A DNA stretch of 64,000 bases, from contig NC_022247.1 in assembly GCF_000463015.1 (NCBI RefSeq), forward strand, positions 5,331,501 through 5,395,500, in the 5' to 3' direction. Origin of the DNA: Variovorax paradoxus B4 (GTDB lineage: Bacteria; Pseudomonadota; Gammaproteobacteria; Burkholderiales; Burkholderiaceae_C). Shown here in pieces: positions 26,353 to 37,019 of this stretch (position 1 is its first letter; every line of letters begins with the position of its first letter). The translations under genes were made by a program, and so were the position numbers. A model generated the notes under the pieces. That model was given only the letters and a program-made list of their open reading frames with translations, had not been told where the DNA came from and did no database searches.

Positions 26353-26685
26353 TTAGTTGCCAACCGTCACGTACACATGGCACGTGGGCTTGCTGATGCG
26401 GTTACCGCGACCCTTGGCTCGCGCCGTGAAGCGCTTGAGCGTTGCGCCCTGTTCGACGTAGATGGTCTTGACCTTCAGTTCGTCGATATCGGCGCCATCG
26501 TTGTGCTCGGCGTTGGCAATTGCCGACTCGAGCACCTTCTTGATGATCACAGCGGCCTTTTTCTGCGTGAATTGCAGAACGTTGAGCGCTTGATCAACCT
26601 TCTTGCCGCGGATCAGGTCAGCGACCAGACGGCCCTTGTCGACCGAGAGGCGGACACCGCGGAGGACTGCACGTGTTTCAGACAT
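26353..26685 (-). CDS. rplV: 50S ribosomal protein L22
   Basis: A 110-residue L22, which lines the exit tunnel. Starts [30 protein letters not shown] and ends with the conserved TSHVYVTV-like loop ([12 protein letters not shown]). Lies 9 bp after rpsS in normal order. Confidence 0.98.
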   Translation of the reverse strand: MSETRAVLRGVRLSVDKGRLVADLIRGKKVDQALNVLQFTQKKAAVIIKKVLESAIANAEHNDGADIDELKVKTIYVEQGATLKRFTARAKGRGNRISKPTCHVYVTVGN

Positions 26686-26694
26686 GGTCGTTCC

Positions 26695-26973
26695 TTACTT
26701 CTTCTGGACTTTCTTGTCCGCGGGGTGCCCCTTGAACGTGCGCGTGAGCGCAAATTCGCCGAGCTTGTGGCCGACCATCTGGTCGGTGATGTAGACAGGC
26801 ACGTGCTGCTTGCCGTTGTGCACGGCAATGGTCAGACCGATGAACTCGGGCAGAACCATCGAGCGGCGCGACCAGGTCTTGATCGGCTTCTTGTCCTTCG
26901 TCGTCACAGCCTTGTCGGCCTTGGCCACGAGGTGATGGTCAACAAACGGACCCTTTTTGAGAGAGCGAGTCAT
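26695..26973 (-). CDS. rpsS: 30S ribosomal protein S19
   Basis: A 92-residue S19 that contacts tRNA anticodon ends. [18 protein letters not shown] and the GRVPVYIT-type [17 protein letters not shown] motif identify it. In the standard order between rplB and rplV. Confidence 0.98.
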   Translation of the reverse strand: MTRSLKKGPFVDHHLVAKADKAVTTKDKKPIKTWSRRSMVLPEFIGLTIAVHNGKQHVPVYITDQMVGHKLGEFALTRTFKGHPADKKVQKK

Positions 26974-26983
26974 TTGCTATCCC

Positions 26984-27808
26984 TTACTTCTTGCGGCGCG
27001 ACACGATGAAGACCTGCGTGCGCTTGTTGTTACGGGTACGGTAGCCCTTGGTCAGGTTGCCCCATGGGTCGACAGGATGGCGGCCTTCGCCGGTCTTGCC
27101 TTCGCCACCACCGTGCGGGTGGTCGACAGGATTCATCACCACACCGCGAACGGTCGGGCGAATACCCATGTGACGCTTCACACCGGCCTTGCCGAGTTGG
27201 CGCAGGCTGTGCTCTTCGTTCGCGACTTCACCGATGGTGGCGCGGCATTCGATGTGGATGCGGCGCACCTCACCCGAACGCATGCGGACCTGGGCGTAGA
27301 CGCCTTCGCGAGCCAGCAGCGTGGCCGACGTGCCGGCCGAACGCGCGATCTGCGCACCCTTGCCAGGTTGCAGTTCGATGCAGTGGATCGTCGAGCCGAC
27401 CGGAATGTTGCGGATCGGCAGCGTGTTGCCGGCGCGGATCGGGGCTTCCGAACCGCTCAGCAGCGTTGCACCAGCCTCAAGACCGCGCGGGGCGATGATG
27501 TAGCGGCGCTCGCCGTCGGCGTAGCAGACCAGAGCGATGTGGGCGGTACGGTTCGGGTCGTATTCGATGCGTTCGACCTTGGCCGGGATGCCGTCCTTGT
27601 TGCGCACGAAGTCGACAACGCGGTAGTGGTGCTTGGCACCGCCGCCACGATGACGGATCGTGATGTGGCCGTTGTTGTTACGGCCGGCCTTCTGGAACTG
27701 GGGTTCCAGCAGAGGCGCGTGAGGAGCACCCTTGAAGAGGTGATCCCGCGAGATCTTCACCGCGCCGCGTTGGCCCGGCGAAGTGGGTTTCATCTTGATG
27801 ACGGCCAT
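26984..27808 (-). CDS. rplB: 50S ribosomal protein L2
   Basis: A 274-residue L2, essential for subunit association and peptidyl transfer. It has the [22 protein letters not shown] signature near the C-terminus with the functionally required His. Typical length. It starts 2 bp after rplW, overlapping spacing usual for this operon. Confidence 0.99.
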   Translation of the reverse strand: MAVIKMKPTSPGQRGAVKISRDHLFKGAPHAPLLEPQFQKAGRNNNGHITIRHRGGGAKHHYRVVDFVRNKDGIPAKVERIEYDPNRTAHIALVCYADGERRYIIAPRGLEAGATLLSGSEAPIRAGNTLPIRNIPVGSTIHCIELQPGKGAQIARSAGTSATLLAREGVYAQVRMRSGEVRRIHIECRATIGEVANEEHSLRQLGKAGVKRHMGIRPTVRGVVMNPVDHPHGGGEGKTGEGRHPVDPWGNLTKGYRTRNNKRTQVFIVSRRKK

Positions 27809-27810
27809 GA

Positions 27811-28146
27811 TTAAGCGCCTTCCCCGACGAGGTTGAGCTCTTGACCGGGCTTCAGCGTCACATAGGCCTTGCGAACGTTGTCGCGGCGGCCGATGGACTT
27901 GCCAAAGCGCTTGGTCTTGCCCTTGGTGTTGAGCACCGACACGCCCTGGACTTCGACCTTGAACATCAGTTCGACAGCGGCCTTGATCTCGGGCTTGGTG
28001 GCGTCTTGCAGCACCTTGAAAGTGACAGCGTTCGACTTCTCGCCGACCATCGTTGCCTTTTCGGACACGATCGGGGCGACCAGCACCGCCATCAGGCGGC
28101 CTTCTTCGAACGTACGTTCAGCGGCGGTAGGGTTCACGCGGCTCAT
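27811..28146 (-). CDS. rplW: 50S ribosomal protein L23
   Basis: A 111-residue L23, which lies at the exit tunnel and anchors trigger factor and [29 protein letters not shown] is the C-terminal signature. The ATG at 28146 overlaps the rplD stop by 4 bp; an internal ATG 18 residues later is an alternative that matches the usual family start ([12 protein letters not shown]). Confidence 0.97.
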
Positions 28147-28763
28147 GCGAACATCTCCTTGAGCTTGTCGACGGCACCCTTGGTGACCAGCACCTTCTTG
28201 TAGTGGACCAGCGACACCGGATCGGCGTAGCGGGGTTCGACCACGAGAATGTTCACCAGATTGCGCGAGGCAAGGTACAGGTTTTCGTCGACTTCTTCGG
28301 CGATCACGAGCACGGACTCGAGATTCATTGCCTTGAAACGGGCTGCCAGCGGCTTCGTCTTGGGCGAGTCCACGGTCAGCGAATCCACCACGGCCAGACG
28401 GCCTTCGCGAGCGAGCTGCGAGAAGATGGCGGCCATGCCGGCGCGGTACATCTTCTTGTTGATCTTCTGCGAGAAGTTTTCGTCAGGCATGTTCGGGAAA
28501 ATCCGGCCACCCCCGCGCCACAGCGGCGAGGACGTCATACCGGCACGGGCGCGGCCCGTTCCCTTTTGCTTGAAAGGCTTCTTGGTCGAGTGCTTGACCT
28601 GCTCGCGGTCCTTCTGGGCGCGCGTGCCTTGGCGGGCGTTGGCCTGGAATGCAACGACGATCTGGTGGACCAGGTCTTCGTTGTAGTCACGGCCGAACAC
28701 GGTTTCGGGGGCGTCGTACTTCGACGCGGCCTGGCCTTGTTCGTTCAGGAGTTCGAGTTGCAT
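28143..28763 (-). CDS. rplD: 50S ribosomal protein L4
   Basis: A 206-residue L4. In E. coli this protein also represses its own operon by binding the S10 leader. [32 protein letters not shown] is the conserved internal loop that reaches the exit tunnel. It overlaps rplC by one base. Confidence 0.98.
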
Positions 28764-29443
28764 TACTTCGCTCCTTCAGCCGCTTGCGGCTTGGCCTTGA
28801 TGGCGGGACGCACGGTGACGAAGCCACCCTTCGAACCCGGGATCGCGCCCTTGATGAGCAACAGTTGACGCGCTTCGTCGATGCGGAAGACGTCGAGGTT
28901 CTGGGTGGTCTTGGTGACATCGCCCAGATGGCCCGTCATGCGCTTGCCGGGGAACACGCGACCAGGGTCTTGTGCCATGCCGATCGAGCCGGGAACGTTG
29001 TGCGAACGGCTGTTGCCGTGCGACGCGCGTTGCGAGCTCATGTTGTGGCGCTTGATGGTGCCGGCGTAGCCCTTGCCGATCGAGGTGCCTTGCACGTCGA
29101 CCTTCTGGCCCACCGAGAACACGCTGCTCGCGGCGATGACGCCACCAGCCTTGTGCTGGCCTGCGGTATCGGCGGTCACGCGGAATTCGCGGATGATTTC
29201 ACCAGCTTCGACACCCGCCTTGGCGAGGTGGCCGGCTTGGGGCTTGGTCACGCGCGATGCCTTGCGCGAACCGAACGTCACTTGCAGTGCGACGTAGCCG
29301 TCGGTCTCTTGCGACTTGATCTGGGTCACACGGTTGTTGGACACATCCACCACCGTGACAGGAACTGCGTCCCCGTCATCGGTGAAGAGACGCATCATCC
29401 CCACCTTGCGGCCCAGCAACCCGAGGGAGTTGCTCAGACTCAT
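28763..29443 (-). CDS. rplC: 50S ribosomal protein L3
   Basis: A 226-residue L3 with [34 protein letters not shown], the family signature around the glutamine that is N5-methylated by PrmB. In most bacteria rplC follows rpsJ directly. Here 2.5 kb with two unrelated genes separates them, and rplC has its own promoter (29590-29619). Confidence 0.98.
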
Positions 29444-29589
29444 TTGTTTTCTCCAAAAATGGAAACTCCCCTCGCCGCTGCCACTTCAATTGGCGACAGC
29501 GTTTGGCCAGTTTCCCGACCTGCGAAAGAAGGTTGATAAATCTCTGCTCTCGCGGCACCCAAATGGACGCACGAAGGGCAGAGCCAGCG

Positions 29590-29619
29590 ATTATAGCCCG
29601 CGATGCGGGCGCAGTGCAA
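29590..29619 (-). promoter_or_regulatory. Near-consensus sigma-70 promoter for the rplC-rpsQ group
   Basis: On the minus strand, TTGCAC (29614-29619) and a perfect TATAAT (29590-29595) are 18 bp apart, about 150 bp upstream of the rplC ATG. It supports an independent transcription start for the S10 group after the inserted genes. The 240 bp non-coding gap is otherwise without a gene; it gives a leader of about 140 nt. Confidence 0.75.
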
Positions 29620-29638
29620 GCAGCATTGCGGAGCGGCC

Positions 29639-29663
29639 CGGAGGGCGCTTGCCCTCCGTTTTT
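29639..29663 (+). terminator. Plus-oriented hairpin with T run, no plus gene upstream
   Basis: A hairpin with 8 bp arms (CGGAGGGC / GCCCTCCG) followed by TTTTT on the plus strand, in the rplC leader gap. In the minus direction the stem is followed by G/C, so it is a poor terminator there. No plus-strand gene precedes it; it may stop antisense transcription. Confidence 0.5.
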
Positions 29664-29687
29664 GCCTGCTTTTTACCTACTTTTGCC

Positions 29688-30224
29688 CTATTTGACGGGC
29701 ATCGTGATGATGCTGTCGCCACCCGGCGTGGACTTCATTTCGCCGCTGGATTTCAAGGCCGGCGCAGCCGTGCCGGTCTGGATGGGGACCGAAACCGCGC
29801 TCGAGGCGCCGCCCTGCTTGATGAACACATTGAGATAGGCCAGCCCCTCGGCCTCGCTCACCACGATGACGGTGGCCGTGGTCCGCTTGCCGGCCGGCAA
29901 CGCGATGGTGCTGCTTCCCTGGAGCGTCAGCCCCTTGTCGGCGCTCAGGCGGACCGTGGCCCCGTCGGCCTCGGTCACGCCGTCGAATTGCAGCACGACA
30001 GGCGTGGCCTGGCCCAGCTGCGGCGTGGCATCGAGGCGATATTCGAGCTTGACGCCAGCGCCGCCGGGCTTCTGCGGCGCCGTGGTCATCGGGGCGGAAT
30101 GCCGCTGCGACGCCGGATGCCTGGCGCCGCGCGGCGCGGACTCGCCGTCTGCCGCGGCCGGCGCCGACAGCGTTGCCAGTGCGAGGCACGCGAGAGCCAT
30201 CATCGAATTCGAACGGATGTTCAT
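29688..30224 (-). CDS. Exported protein of unknown function, partner of the HExxH lipoprotein
   Basis: A 178-residue protein with a signal peptide (about 1-25, cut after APAAA) and a His/Ala-rich linker. The rest alternates Val/Thr/Leu/Gly in the way of a beta-sandwich domain (LEYRLDATPQLGQATPVVLQF). No known motif is seen. It starts 14 bp after the HExxH lipoprotein gene, so they form an operon. It could assist, inhibit or present the protease; that is speculation. Confidence 0.7.
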   Translation of the reverse strand: MNIRSNSMMALACLALATLSAPAAADGESAPRGARHPASQRHSAPMTTAPQKPGGAGVKLEYRLDATPQLGQATPVVLQFDGVTEADGATVRLSADKGLTLQGSSTIALPAGKRTTATVIVVSEAEGLAYLNVFIKQGGASSAVSVPIQTGTAAPALKSSGEMKSTPGGDSIITMPVK

Positions 30225-30238
30225 GGCGGCCTTTCTTG

Positions 30239-31825
30239 CTACTGAATGGAGACGTAGACGTTGAAGCATGCGTCGAGACTGCTGAGGTCCGTCACTGCAA
30301 GAACGTACTCACCAGCCGACAGGCTGACCGTATTGCCGGTCCGGGCAATCAGTCCGCCCCTGAAGATGTCGAAATCGGGATTGGATCCCGGCGGACCGCC
30401 GTTCACGACGATCTGGTAGCTGCGGTTGGCGGGCGCGCTGAAGCGAACGTAGGAGAAGTTGCCGAGCTTGTTGCCCGTGCCGGCGTCGTTGGAGACGCAG
30501 GTCTGGGTCACGGCGCCGCCCACGGTCGCCACCCTGTACATCGGGATCGTGACCGGAATTCCGCCGTCGTTCGTTTCCGCACCGCCGAACGGATCGTTGT
30601 CCGTCGCGTTGATGCTCTGCCCGCCAAGCAAGGCGGCCAGAGCCGGAGCGCTGCCCGGAGCGGTCGCGTTGAAGGCCGCCGAGAAGGGATGGATCGAAGT
30701 GACGGCCGCACCGCTCCTGAACTGGAAGCCGGTCAGCGTGTCGTGGATCGGCTTGAAGCCCACCTGCTGGTTGAGGTTCCAGAAAATCGACTGGATCGAC
30801 GTCTCGCGGTACCAGCCCGGCACGGTTGCCGCACCGGCGGAGAGATCGATGTTGATGCTCTCCCGCGCGGACGCCTGCTGCGCGCCGGCCGAATCGACAT
30901 AGTTCCGGCGCCCCAGCGCGATGCCCGACCAGGCGTTGCCCCAGCCCTCCGAAAAGGCGAGCCGGCGATCGGTGCGCTGGCTCTGACTGTGGTCTCCGCC
31001 CATCGAGTCGTCGCGGCTGAAGGAAGACTGGTAGTAGTGCCCCCATTCGTGAGCGATCACCGAGGTGTCGTATTCATCGGTATCGACGTCTTCCTTGCCC
31101 AGCACGTAGATTTCACGGCCGTTGCTGCCTCTGTCGACGAAGAAGGTGGTGCCGATCTGCCCGGCCGCGATACTGCCCGAGGATGGCGCATTGTTGGGAC
31201 TCCAGAACACGCGCAACACCGGAAACGCCGTTGCAGGCGCAACCGACGCCACTTTCTGCATCGCGGTGTAGACCGTATCGAGTATGGCGAAAGGTGCCGC
31301 CACTCTGTCCTCGGTGTAGCTCGAACCGCCCCAGCCCGACGGTGCGTAAAGGTCGCGCACCAAGGCGACCGCACCGGACGAGAAGGCAGGGCTCTGCATG
31401 GTGTACAGGCCGCCGGAGCGCGTGTTGTCGCGCACCGTCACATCCCAGCTTGCGCCCGGGCCGCTTCGAACCAGCTGGGCCTTGACCCGCACCGCGATCA
31501 TCGTGTTTGCGGGCACGGACACCGCATAGGCGCCGGTGTCGTCGGTGGTTGCCGTGGCCAGTTGCGCAGATGTTGCTGCATTGAGCACCTCCACCATGGC
31601 CCCGCGCACGGGCTTGGGGGCGGCGTTGGCATAGGCCAGGGTGCCGCTCGGATTCGGCACGGCTTCATAGGTGGCCGTGCCGCTCAGGGTCACCGGACCC
31701 GCCACCGGCAGCGGGAAGCCGGCCAGGCCGCCACCACCTCCCCCGCCGCCGCCGCCACCGCAGCCGGCCAGCAACGTCACGGCGACGCATGCCGCGATCC
31801 ATGCAGAAGTGCTCTTGTAGCTCAT
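30239..31825 (-). CDS. Putative zinc metalloprotease lipoprotein with a poly-glycine segment
   Basis: A 528-residue exported protein. A lipobox LLAGC (Cys22) is followed by eleven glycines (23-33), then a beta-rich domain, then a catalytic-type segment: the zinc motif HEWGH (259-263) and, 30 residues further, FSEGWGNAWSG with Glu293. HExxH plus EGW resembles the fungalysin-like gluzincins, so Glu293 would be the third zinc ligand. A second beta-rich region, possibly a prepeptidase C-terminal-like domain, closes it. It is inserted in the ribosomal operon. Confidence 0.7.
   Translation of the reverse strand: MSYKSTSAWIAACVAVTLLAGCGGGGGGGGGGGLAGFPLPVAGPVTLSGTATYEAVPNPSGTLAYANAAPKPVRGAMVEVLNAATSAQLATATTDDTGAYAVSVPANTMIAVRVKAQLVRSGPGASWDVTVRDNTRSGGLYTMQSPAFSSGAVALVRDLYAPSGWGGSSYTEDRVAAPFAILDTVYTAMQKVASVAPATAFPVLRVFWSPNNAPSSGSIAAGQIGTTFFVDRGSNGREIYVLGKEDVDTDEYDTSVIAHEWGHYYQSSFSRDDSMGGDHSQSQRTDRRLAFSEGWGNAWSGIALGRRNYVDSAGAQQASARESINIDLSAGAATVPGWYRETSIQSIFWNLNQQVGFKPIHDTLTGFQFRSGAAVTSIHPFSAAFNATAPGSAPALAALLGGQSINATDNDPFGGAETNDGGIPVTIPMYRVATVGGAVTQTCVSNDAGTGNKLGNFSYVRFSAPANRSYQIVVNGGPPGSNPDFDIFRGGLIARTGNTVSLSAGEYVLAVTDLSSLDACFNVYVSIQ
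31723..31766 (-). repeat. Simple GGN tract encoding poly-glycine
   Basis: A run of glycine codons (GGC/GGT/GGA, one CCC interruption on the plus strand) codes the eleven-glycine stretch just after the lipobox cysteine of the metalloprotease. Tracts like this can slip in replication and would change linker length in steps of one residue without breaking the frame. Confidence 0.6.
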
Positions 31826-31910
31826 AGCTTGTACTGCCCTCGTTTCAGCCCCGGCCCTTGTTGGCCCCGAAGAATACCGGTGCGCGAGGATGCCACAGTC
31901 GGGAGACAAA

Positions 31911-31948
31911 TAAAAAAAGCCCGCTTGCATTTCTGCAAGCGGGCTTTT
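31911..31948 (-). terminator. Terminator after rpsJ
   Basis: A perfect 15 bp stem (AAAAGCCCGCTTGCA against its complement) with a four-base loop, followed on the minus strand by T7 and more T. It lies 25 bp after the rpsJ stop and should end the str operon before the inserted genes. Its symmetry lets it act in both directions. Confidence 0.88.
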
Positions 31949-31972
31949 CAGGAAACGCAGCGCGAGGCCGGT

Positions 31973-32287
31973 TTACTGCAGCTTGATTTCGACGTCCACG
32001 CCGGCCGGCAGGTCGAGCTTCATCAGCGCGTCCACGGTCTTGTCGGTCGGGTCGACGATGTCCATCAGGCGCTGGTGCGTGCGGATCTCGAGCTGGTCGC
32101 GCGAGGTCTTGTTGACGTGCGGCGAACGCAGGATGTCGAAACGCTTCATGCGGGTCGGCAGGGGCACGGGGCCCTTGACGATCGCGCCGGTGCGCTTGGC
32201 GGTATCAACGATTTCGGCCGCCGACTGGTCGATCAGCTTGTAGTCGAACGCCTTCAGGCGGATGCGGATTTTTTGCTTGGTAGCCAT
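31973..32287 (-). CDS. rpsJ: 30S ribosomal protein S10 (NusE)
   Basis: A 104-residue S10. It carries the tail and loop typical of NusE ([15 protein letters not shown] start; [18 protein letters not shown]). It also serves in transcription antitermination. In this genome it ends the str group after tuf and is followed by a strong terminator instead of rplC. Confidence 0.98.
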   Translation of the reverse strand: MATKQKIRIRLKAFDYKLIDQSAAEIVDTAKRTGAIVKGPVPLPTRMKRFDILRSPHVNKTSRDQLEIRTHQRLMDIVDPTDKTVDALMKLDLPAGVDVEIKLQ

Positions 32288-32308
32288 GGTGATTCCTTTG
32301 CGTATGGC

Positions 32309-33502
<1,194 letters not shown>

Positions 33503-33643
33503 TTTTCAATCCTTGAAAGAGCATTCCCGTGTATTGGTTTTATGTCTGCACCCGATTGCTGGTTCGCCTCGCACGGGAACGCGGCGGCACCGGATCGCAG
33601 ACAACGAGGGCCACGCACTGCGGGGCCCTGCATTCTTGAAAAC

Positions 33644-35743
33644 TTACTTAGCGCGAGCAGCCACGATGGCTTCGGCAACGTTACGGGGGGCTTCGGCGTA
33701 GTGCTTGAACTCCATCGTGTACGTGGCGCGGCCTTGCGACATCGAACGCAGCGTGGTCGAGTAGCCGAACATTTCCGACAGCGGCACTTCAGCCTTGATG
33801 GACTTGCCGCCACCGATCATGTCGTCCATGCCCTGCACCATGCCGCGGCGTGACGAGAGGTCGCCCATCACGTTGCCGGCGTAGTCTTCGGGGGTTTCGA
33901 CTTCCACGGCCATCATCGGCTCGAGGATCACGGGGTTGGCCTTGCGGGCGCCTTCCTTGAAACCGAAGATCGCGGCCATCTTGAACGCCATTTCGTTCGA
34001 GTCCACGTCGTGGTACGAGCCGAAGTGCAGCGTGACCTTGACGTCGACGACGGGGTAGCCCGCCAGCACGCCCTGCGTCAGCGCTTCCACAACGCCCTTT
34101 TCCACCGCGGGGATGTATTCGCGAGGAACCACGCCGCCCTTGATGGCGTCGACGAACTCGAAGCCCTTGCCGGCTTCCTGCGGCTCGAGCTTGAGCACGA
34201 CGTGGCCGTACTGGCCCTTGCCGCCCGACTGGCGAACGAACTTGCCTTCGGCTTCTTCGACGGTCTTGCGGATCGTTTCGCGGTAAGCCACCTGCGGCTT
34301 GCCCACGTTGGCTTCCACGCCGAACTCGCGCTTCATGCGGTCCACGATGATTTCGAGGTGCAGCTCGCCCATGCCGGCGATGATGGTCTGGCCCGATTCC
34401 TCGTCGGTCTTGACGCGGAACGACGGGTCTTCCTGAGCGAGGCGCTGCAGGGCGATGCCCATCTTTTCCTGGTCGGCCTTGGTCTTGGGCTCGACGGCCT
34501 GCGAGATCACCGATTCCGGGAACACCATGCGCTCGAGCGTCACGATGGCCGCGGGGTCGCACAGGGTTTCGCCCGTGGTGACTTCCTTCAGGCCCACGCA
34601 GGCGGCGATGTCGCCGGCGCGGATTTCGTTGACTTCTTCGCGGTTGTTCGCGTGCATCTGCACGATACGGCCGATGCGCTCCTTCTTGCCGCGCACCGGG
34701 TTGTAAACGCTGTCGCCCTTGGTCAGCACGCCCGAGTAGACGCGCACGAAGGTCAGCTGGCCCACGAACGGGTCGGTCATCAGCTTGAACGCGAGCGCCG
34801 AGAACTTCTCGTTGTCGTCAGCCTTGCGGGTGACGGGCGCTTCGTCTTCGTCGAGGCCGTTGACCGGGGGAATGTCGGTCGGTGCCGGCATGTATTCGAC
34901 GACGGCGTCGAGCATGGCCTGCACGCCCTTGTTCTTGAAGGCCGAGCCGCACAGCATCGGCTGGATCTCGCCGGCGATGGTGCGCTGGCGGATGGCCTTC
35001 TTGATTTCTTCCTCGGTCAGCTCGTTGCCTTCGAGGTACTTGTTCATCAGCTCTTCGCTCGCTTCGGCAGCGGCTTCGACGAGCTTTTCGCGGTATTCGT
35101 TGCAGACGTCGGTCAGGTTCGCGGGGATTTCACCGTAGGTGAAGGTCACGCCCTTGTCCTCGTCCCAGATGATCGCCTTCATCTTCACGAGGTCGACGAT
35201 GCCCTGGAAGTGCTCTTCGGCACCGATCGGGATCTGGATCACGACAGGGTTGGCCTTCAGGCGGTCCACCATCATCTGGCGCACGCGCAGGAAGTCGGCG
35301 CCGGTGCGGTCCATCTTGTTGACGAACGCAAGGCGCGGAACCTTGTACTTGTTGGCCTGGCGCCAGACGGTTTCCGACTGGGGCTGCACGCCGCCGACCG
35401 CGTCGTACACCATGACGGCGCCGTCCAGCACGCGCATCGAGCGCTCGACTTCAATCGTGAAGTCCACGTGGCCGGGGGTGTCGATGATGTTGATGCGGTG
35501 TTCGTCGAACTTGCCGGCCATGCCCTTCCAGAAGCAGGTGGTGGCAGCCGAGGTGATCGTGATGCCACGCTCCTGCTCCTGCTCCATCCAGTCCATCGTG
35601 GCGGCGCCATCGTGCACTTCACCGATCTTGTGGTTCACACCGGTGTAGAACAGGATGCGCTCGGTCGTCGTGGTCTTGCCGGCGTCGATGTGCGCGGAGA
35701 TGCCGATGTTGCGGTAGCGCTCGATGGGGGTCTTGCGGGACAT
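33644..35743 (-). CDS. fusA: Elongation factor G
   Basis: A 699-residue EF-G, the translocase GTPase. P-loop [13 protein letters not shown] (about 17-29), DTPGHVDF and NKMDRTGAD motifs are intact. Normal length for betaproteobacteria. It is followed by tuf after 141 bp and preceded by rpsG after 96 bp. Confidence 0.99.
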   Translation of the reverse strand: MSRKTPIERYRNIGISAHIDAGKTTTTERILFYTGVNHKIGEVHDGAATMDWMEQEQERGITITSAATTCFWKGMAGKFDEHRINIIDTPGHVDFTIEVERSMRVLDGAVMVYDAVGGVQPQSETVWRQANKYKVPRLAFVNKMDRTGADFLRVRQMMVDRLKANPVVIQIPIGAEEHFQGIVDLVKMKAIIWDEDKGVTFTYGEIPANLTDVCNEYREKLVEAAAEASEELMNKYLEGNELTEEEIKKAIRQRTIAGEIQPMLCGSAFKNKGVQAMLDAVVEYMPAPTDIPPVNGLDEDEAPVTRKADDNEKFSALAFKLMTDPFVGQLTFVRVYSGVLTKGDSVYNPVRGKKERIGRIVQMHANNREEVNEIRAGDIAACVGLKEVTTGETLCDPAAIVTLERMVFPESVISQAVEPKTKADQEKMGIALQRLAQEDPSFRVKTDEESGQTIIAGMGELHLEIIVDRMKREFGVEANVGKPQVAYRETIRKTVEEAEGKFVRQSGGKGQYGHVVLKLEPQEAGKGFEFVDAIKGGVVPREYIPAVEKGVVEALTQGVLAGYPVVDVKVTLHFGSYHDVDSNEMAFKMAAIFGFKEGARKANPVILEPMMAVEVETPEDYAGNVMGDLSSRRGMVQGMDDMIGGGKSIKAEVPLSEMFGYSTTLRSMSQGRATYTMEFKHYAEAPRNVAEAIVAARAK

Positions 35744-35839
35744 GATTTACTTTCGGGTTAAATGCGTTGAGCGCTGGGCCTTGAGCACGGGCGACGTCGC
35801 CCGACACTCAACACCCAACGCCCAAGCGAAGTTTGATTC

Positions 35840-36313
35840 TTAGAAGCGGAAGTGGCTGAATGCCCGGTTGGCTTCTGCCATGCGGTGCACTTCGTCGCGC
35901 TTCTTCATGGCACCGCCACGGCCTTCCGTGGCTTCCATCAGTTCGTTGGCCAGACGCAGGGCCATCGACTTCTCGCCGCGCTTGCGAGCGGCTTCCTTGA
36001 TCCAGCGCATCGAGAGCGCCAGACGGCGCACGGGACGCACTTCGACCGGCACCTGGTAGTTCGCACCACCGACGCGGCGCGACTTGACTTCGACCATCGG
36101 CTTCACGTTGTTGATGGCAACGGTGAAAGCTTCGAGCGGGTCCTTGTCAGGGTTCTTCTTTTCGATGAAGTCGAGCGCGCCATAAATGATGCGCTCGGCG
36201 ATCGCCTTCTTGCCGCCTTCCATGATCACGTTCATGAACTTCGACAGCTCGACATTGCCGTACTTGGGATCCGGCAGGATTTCACGTTTGGGGACTTCGC
36301 GACGACGTGGCAT
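35840..36313 (-). CDS. rpsG: 30S ribosomal protein S7
   Basis: A 157-residue S7, the primary organiser of the 16S rRNA 3' domain and feedback repressor of the str operon in E. coli. [19 protein letters not shown] and [22 protein letters not shown] segment identify it. The gap to rpsL is 156 bp, long for this pair. Confidence 0.98.
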   Translation of the reverse strand: MPRRREVPKREILPDPKYGNVELSKFMNVIMEGGKKAIAERIIYGALDFIEKKNPDKDPLEAFTVAINNVKPMVEVKSRRVGGANYQVPVEVRPVRRLALSMRWIKEAARKRGEKSMALRLANELMEATEGRGGAMKKRDEVHRMAEANRAFSHFRF

Positions 36314-36469
36314 TTTTCTAACCTCTTTGCTTCAGTTGGCATCGTTTCCGATACCGCGAGAGCCATTCCGGACTCTCACTTACTCGACCCGACATTGGGT
36401 CACTTCGTTCGATGTGCCCGCCAAGGCAACCGAACACCGTTTGTTTGCTTCTTACGACAAGAAGAAGGC
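36314..36469 (-). other. rpsL-rpsG intercistronic region
   Basis: A 156 bp spacer, the region where S7 binds to regulate the operon in E. coli (there about 96 nt). A small hairpin is visible at 36358-36377 (GAGAG...CTCTC around CC/GG) and the neighbouring stretch contains a GACCC/GGGTC pair. No gene. That it is the S7 target here is inference from position. Confidence 0.4.
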
Positions 36470-36847
<378 letters not shown>

Positions 36848-36974
36848 GAATGAATTAGTCCCAAAACAACCCGGCCCTGGCTGTGAAGCCGCCCCTGCCT
36901 TGTCGTGACGCAAGGCAAGGAAACCGGGAATAACGAAAACGTGAAACCCTTCGGAAAATTCCGAAAAGCCCACG

Positions 36975-37003
36975 AGTATAGCAGTCCGCCCCGCCGTCAG
37001 CAA
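36975..37003 (-). promoter_or_regulatory. Sigma-70 promoter of the str operon
   Basis: On the minus strand TTGCTG (36998-37003) and TATACT (36975-36980) are exactly 17 bp apart, about 130 bp upstream of rpsL. It lies directly beyond the end of dacC. The leader has small hairpins: TTCGGAA...TTCCGAA and a TGCCTTG/CAAGGCA pair. Confidence 0.75.
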
Positions 37004-37019
37004 TTGCCATGCGCGGGCA

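Noticed and set aside
31723-31766. Glycine codon tract as a functional phase-variation site
   Set aside because: The tract is in multiples of three and interrupted, so slippage would only change linker length; no on-off switch is expected.
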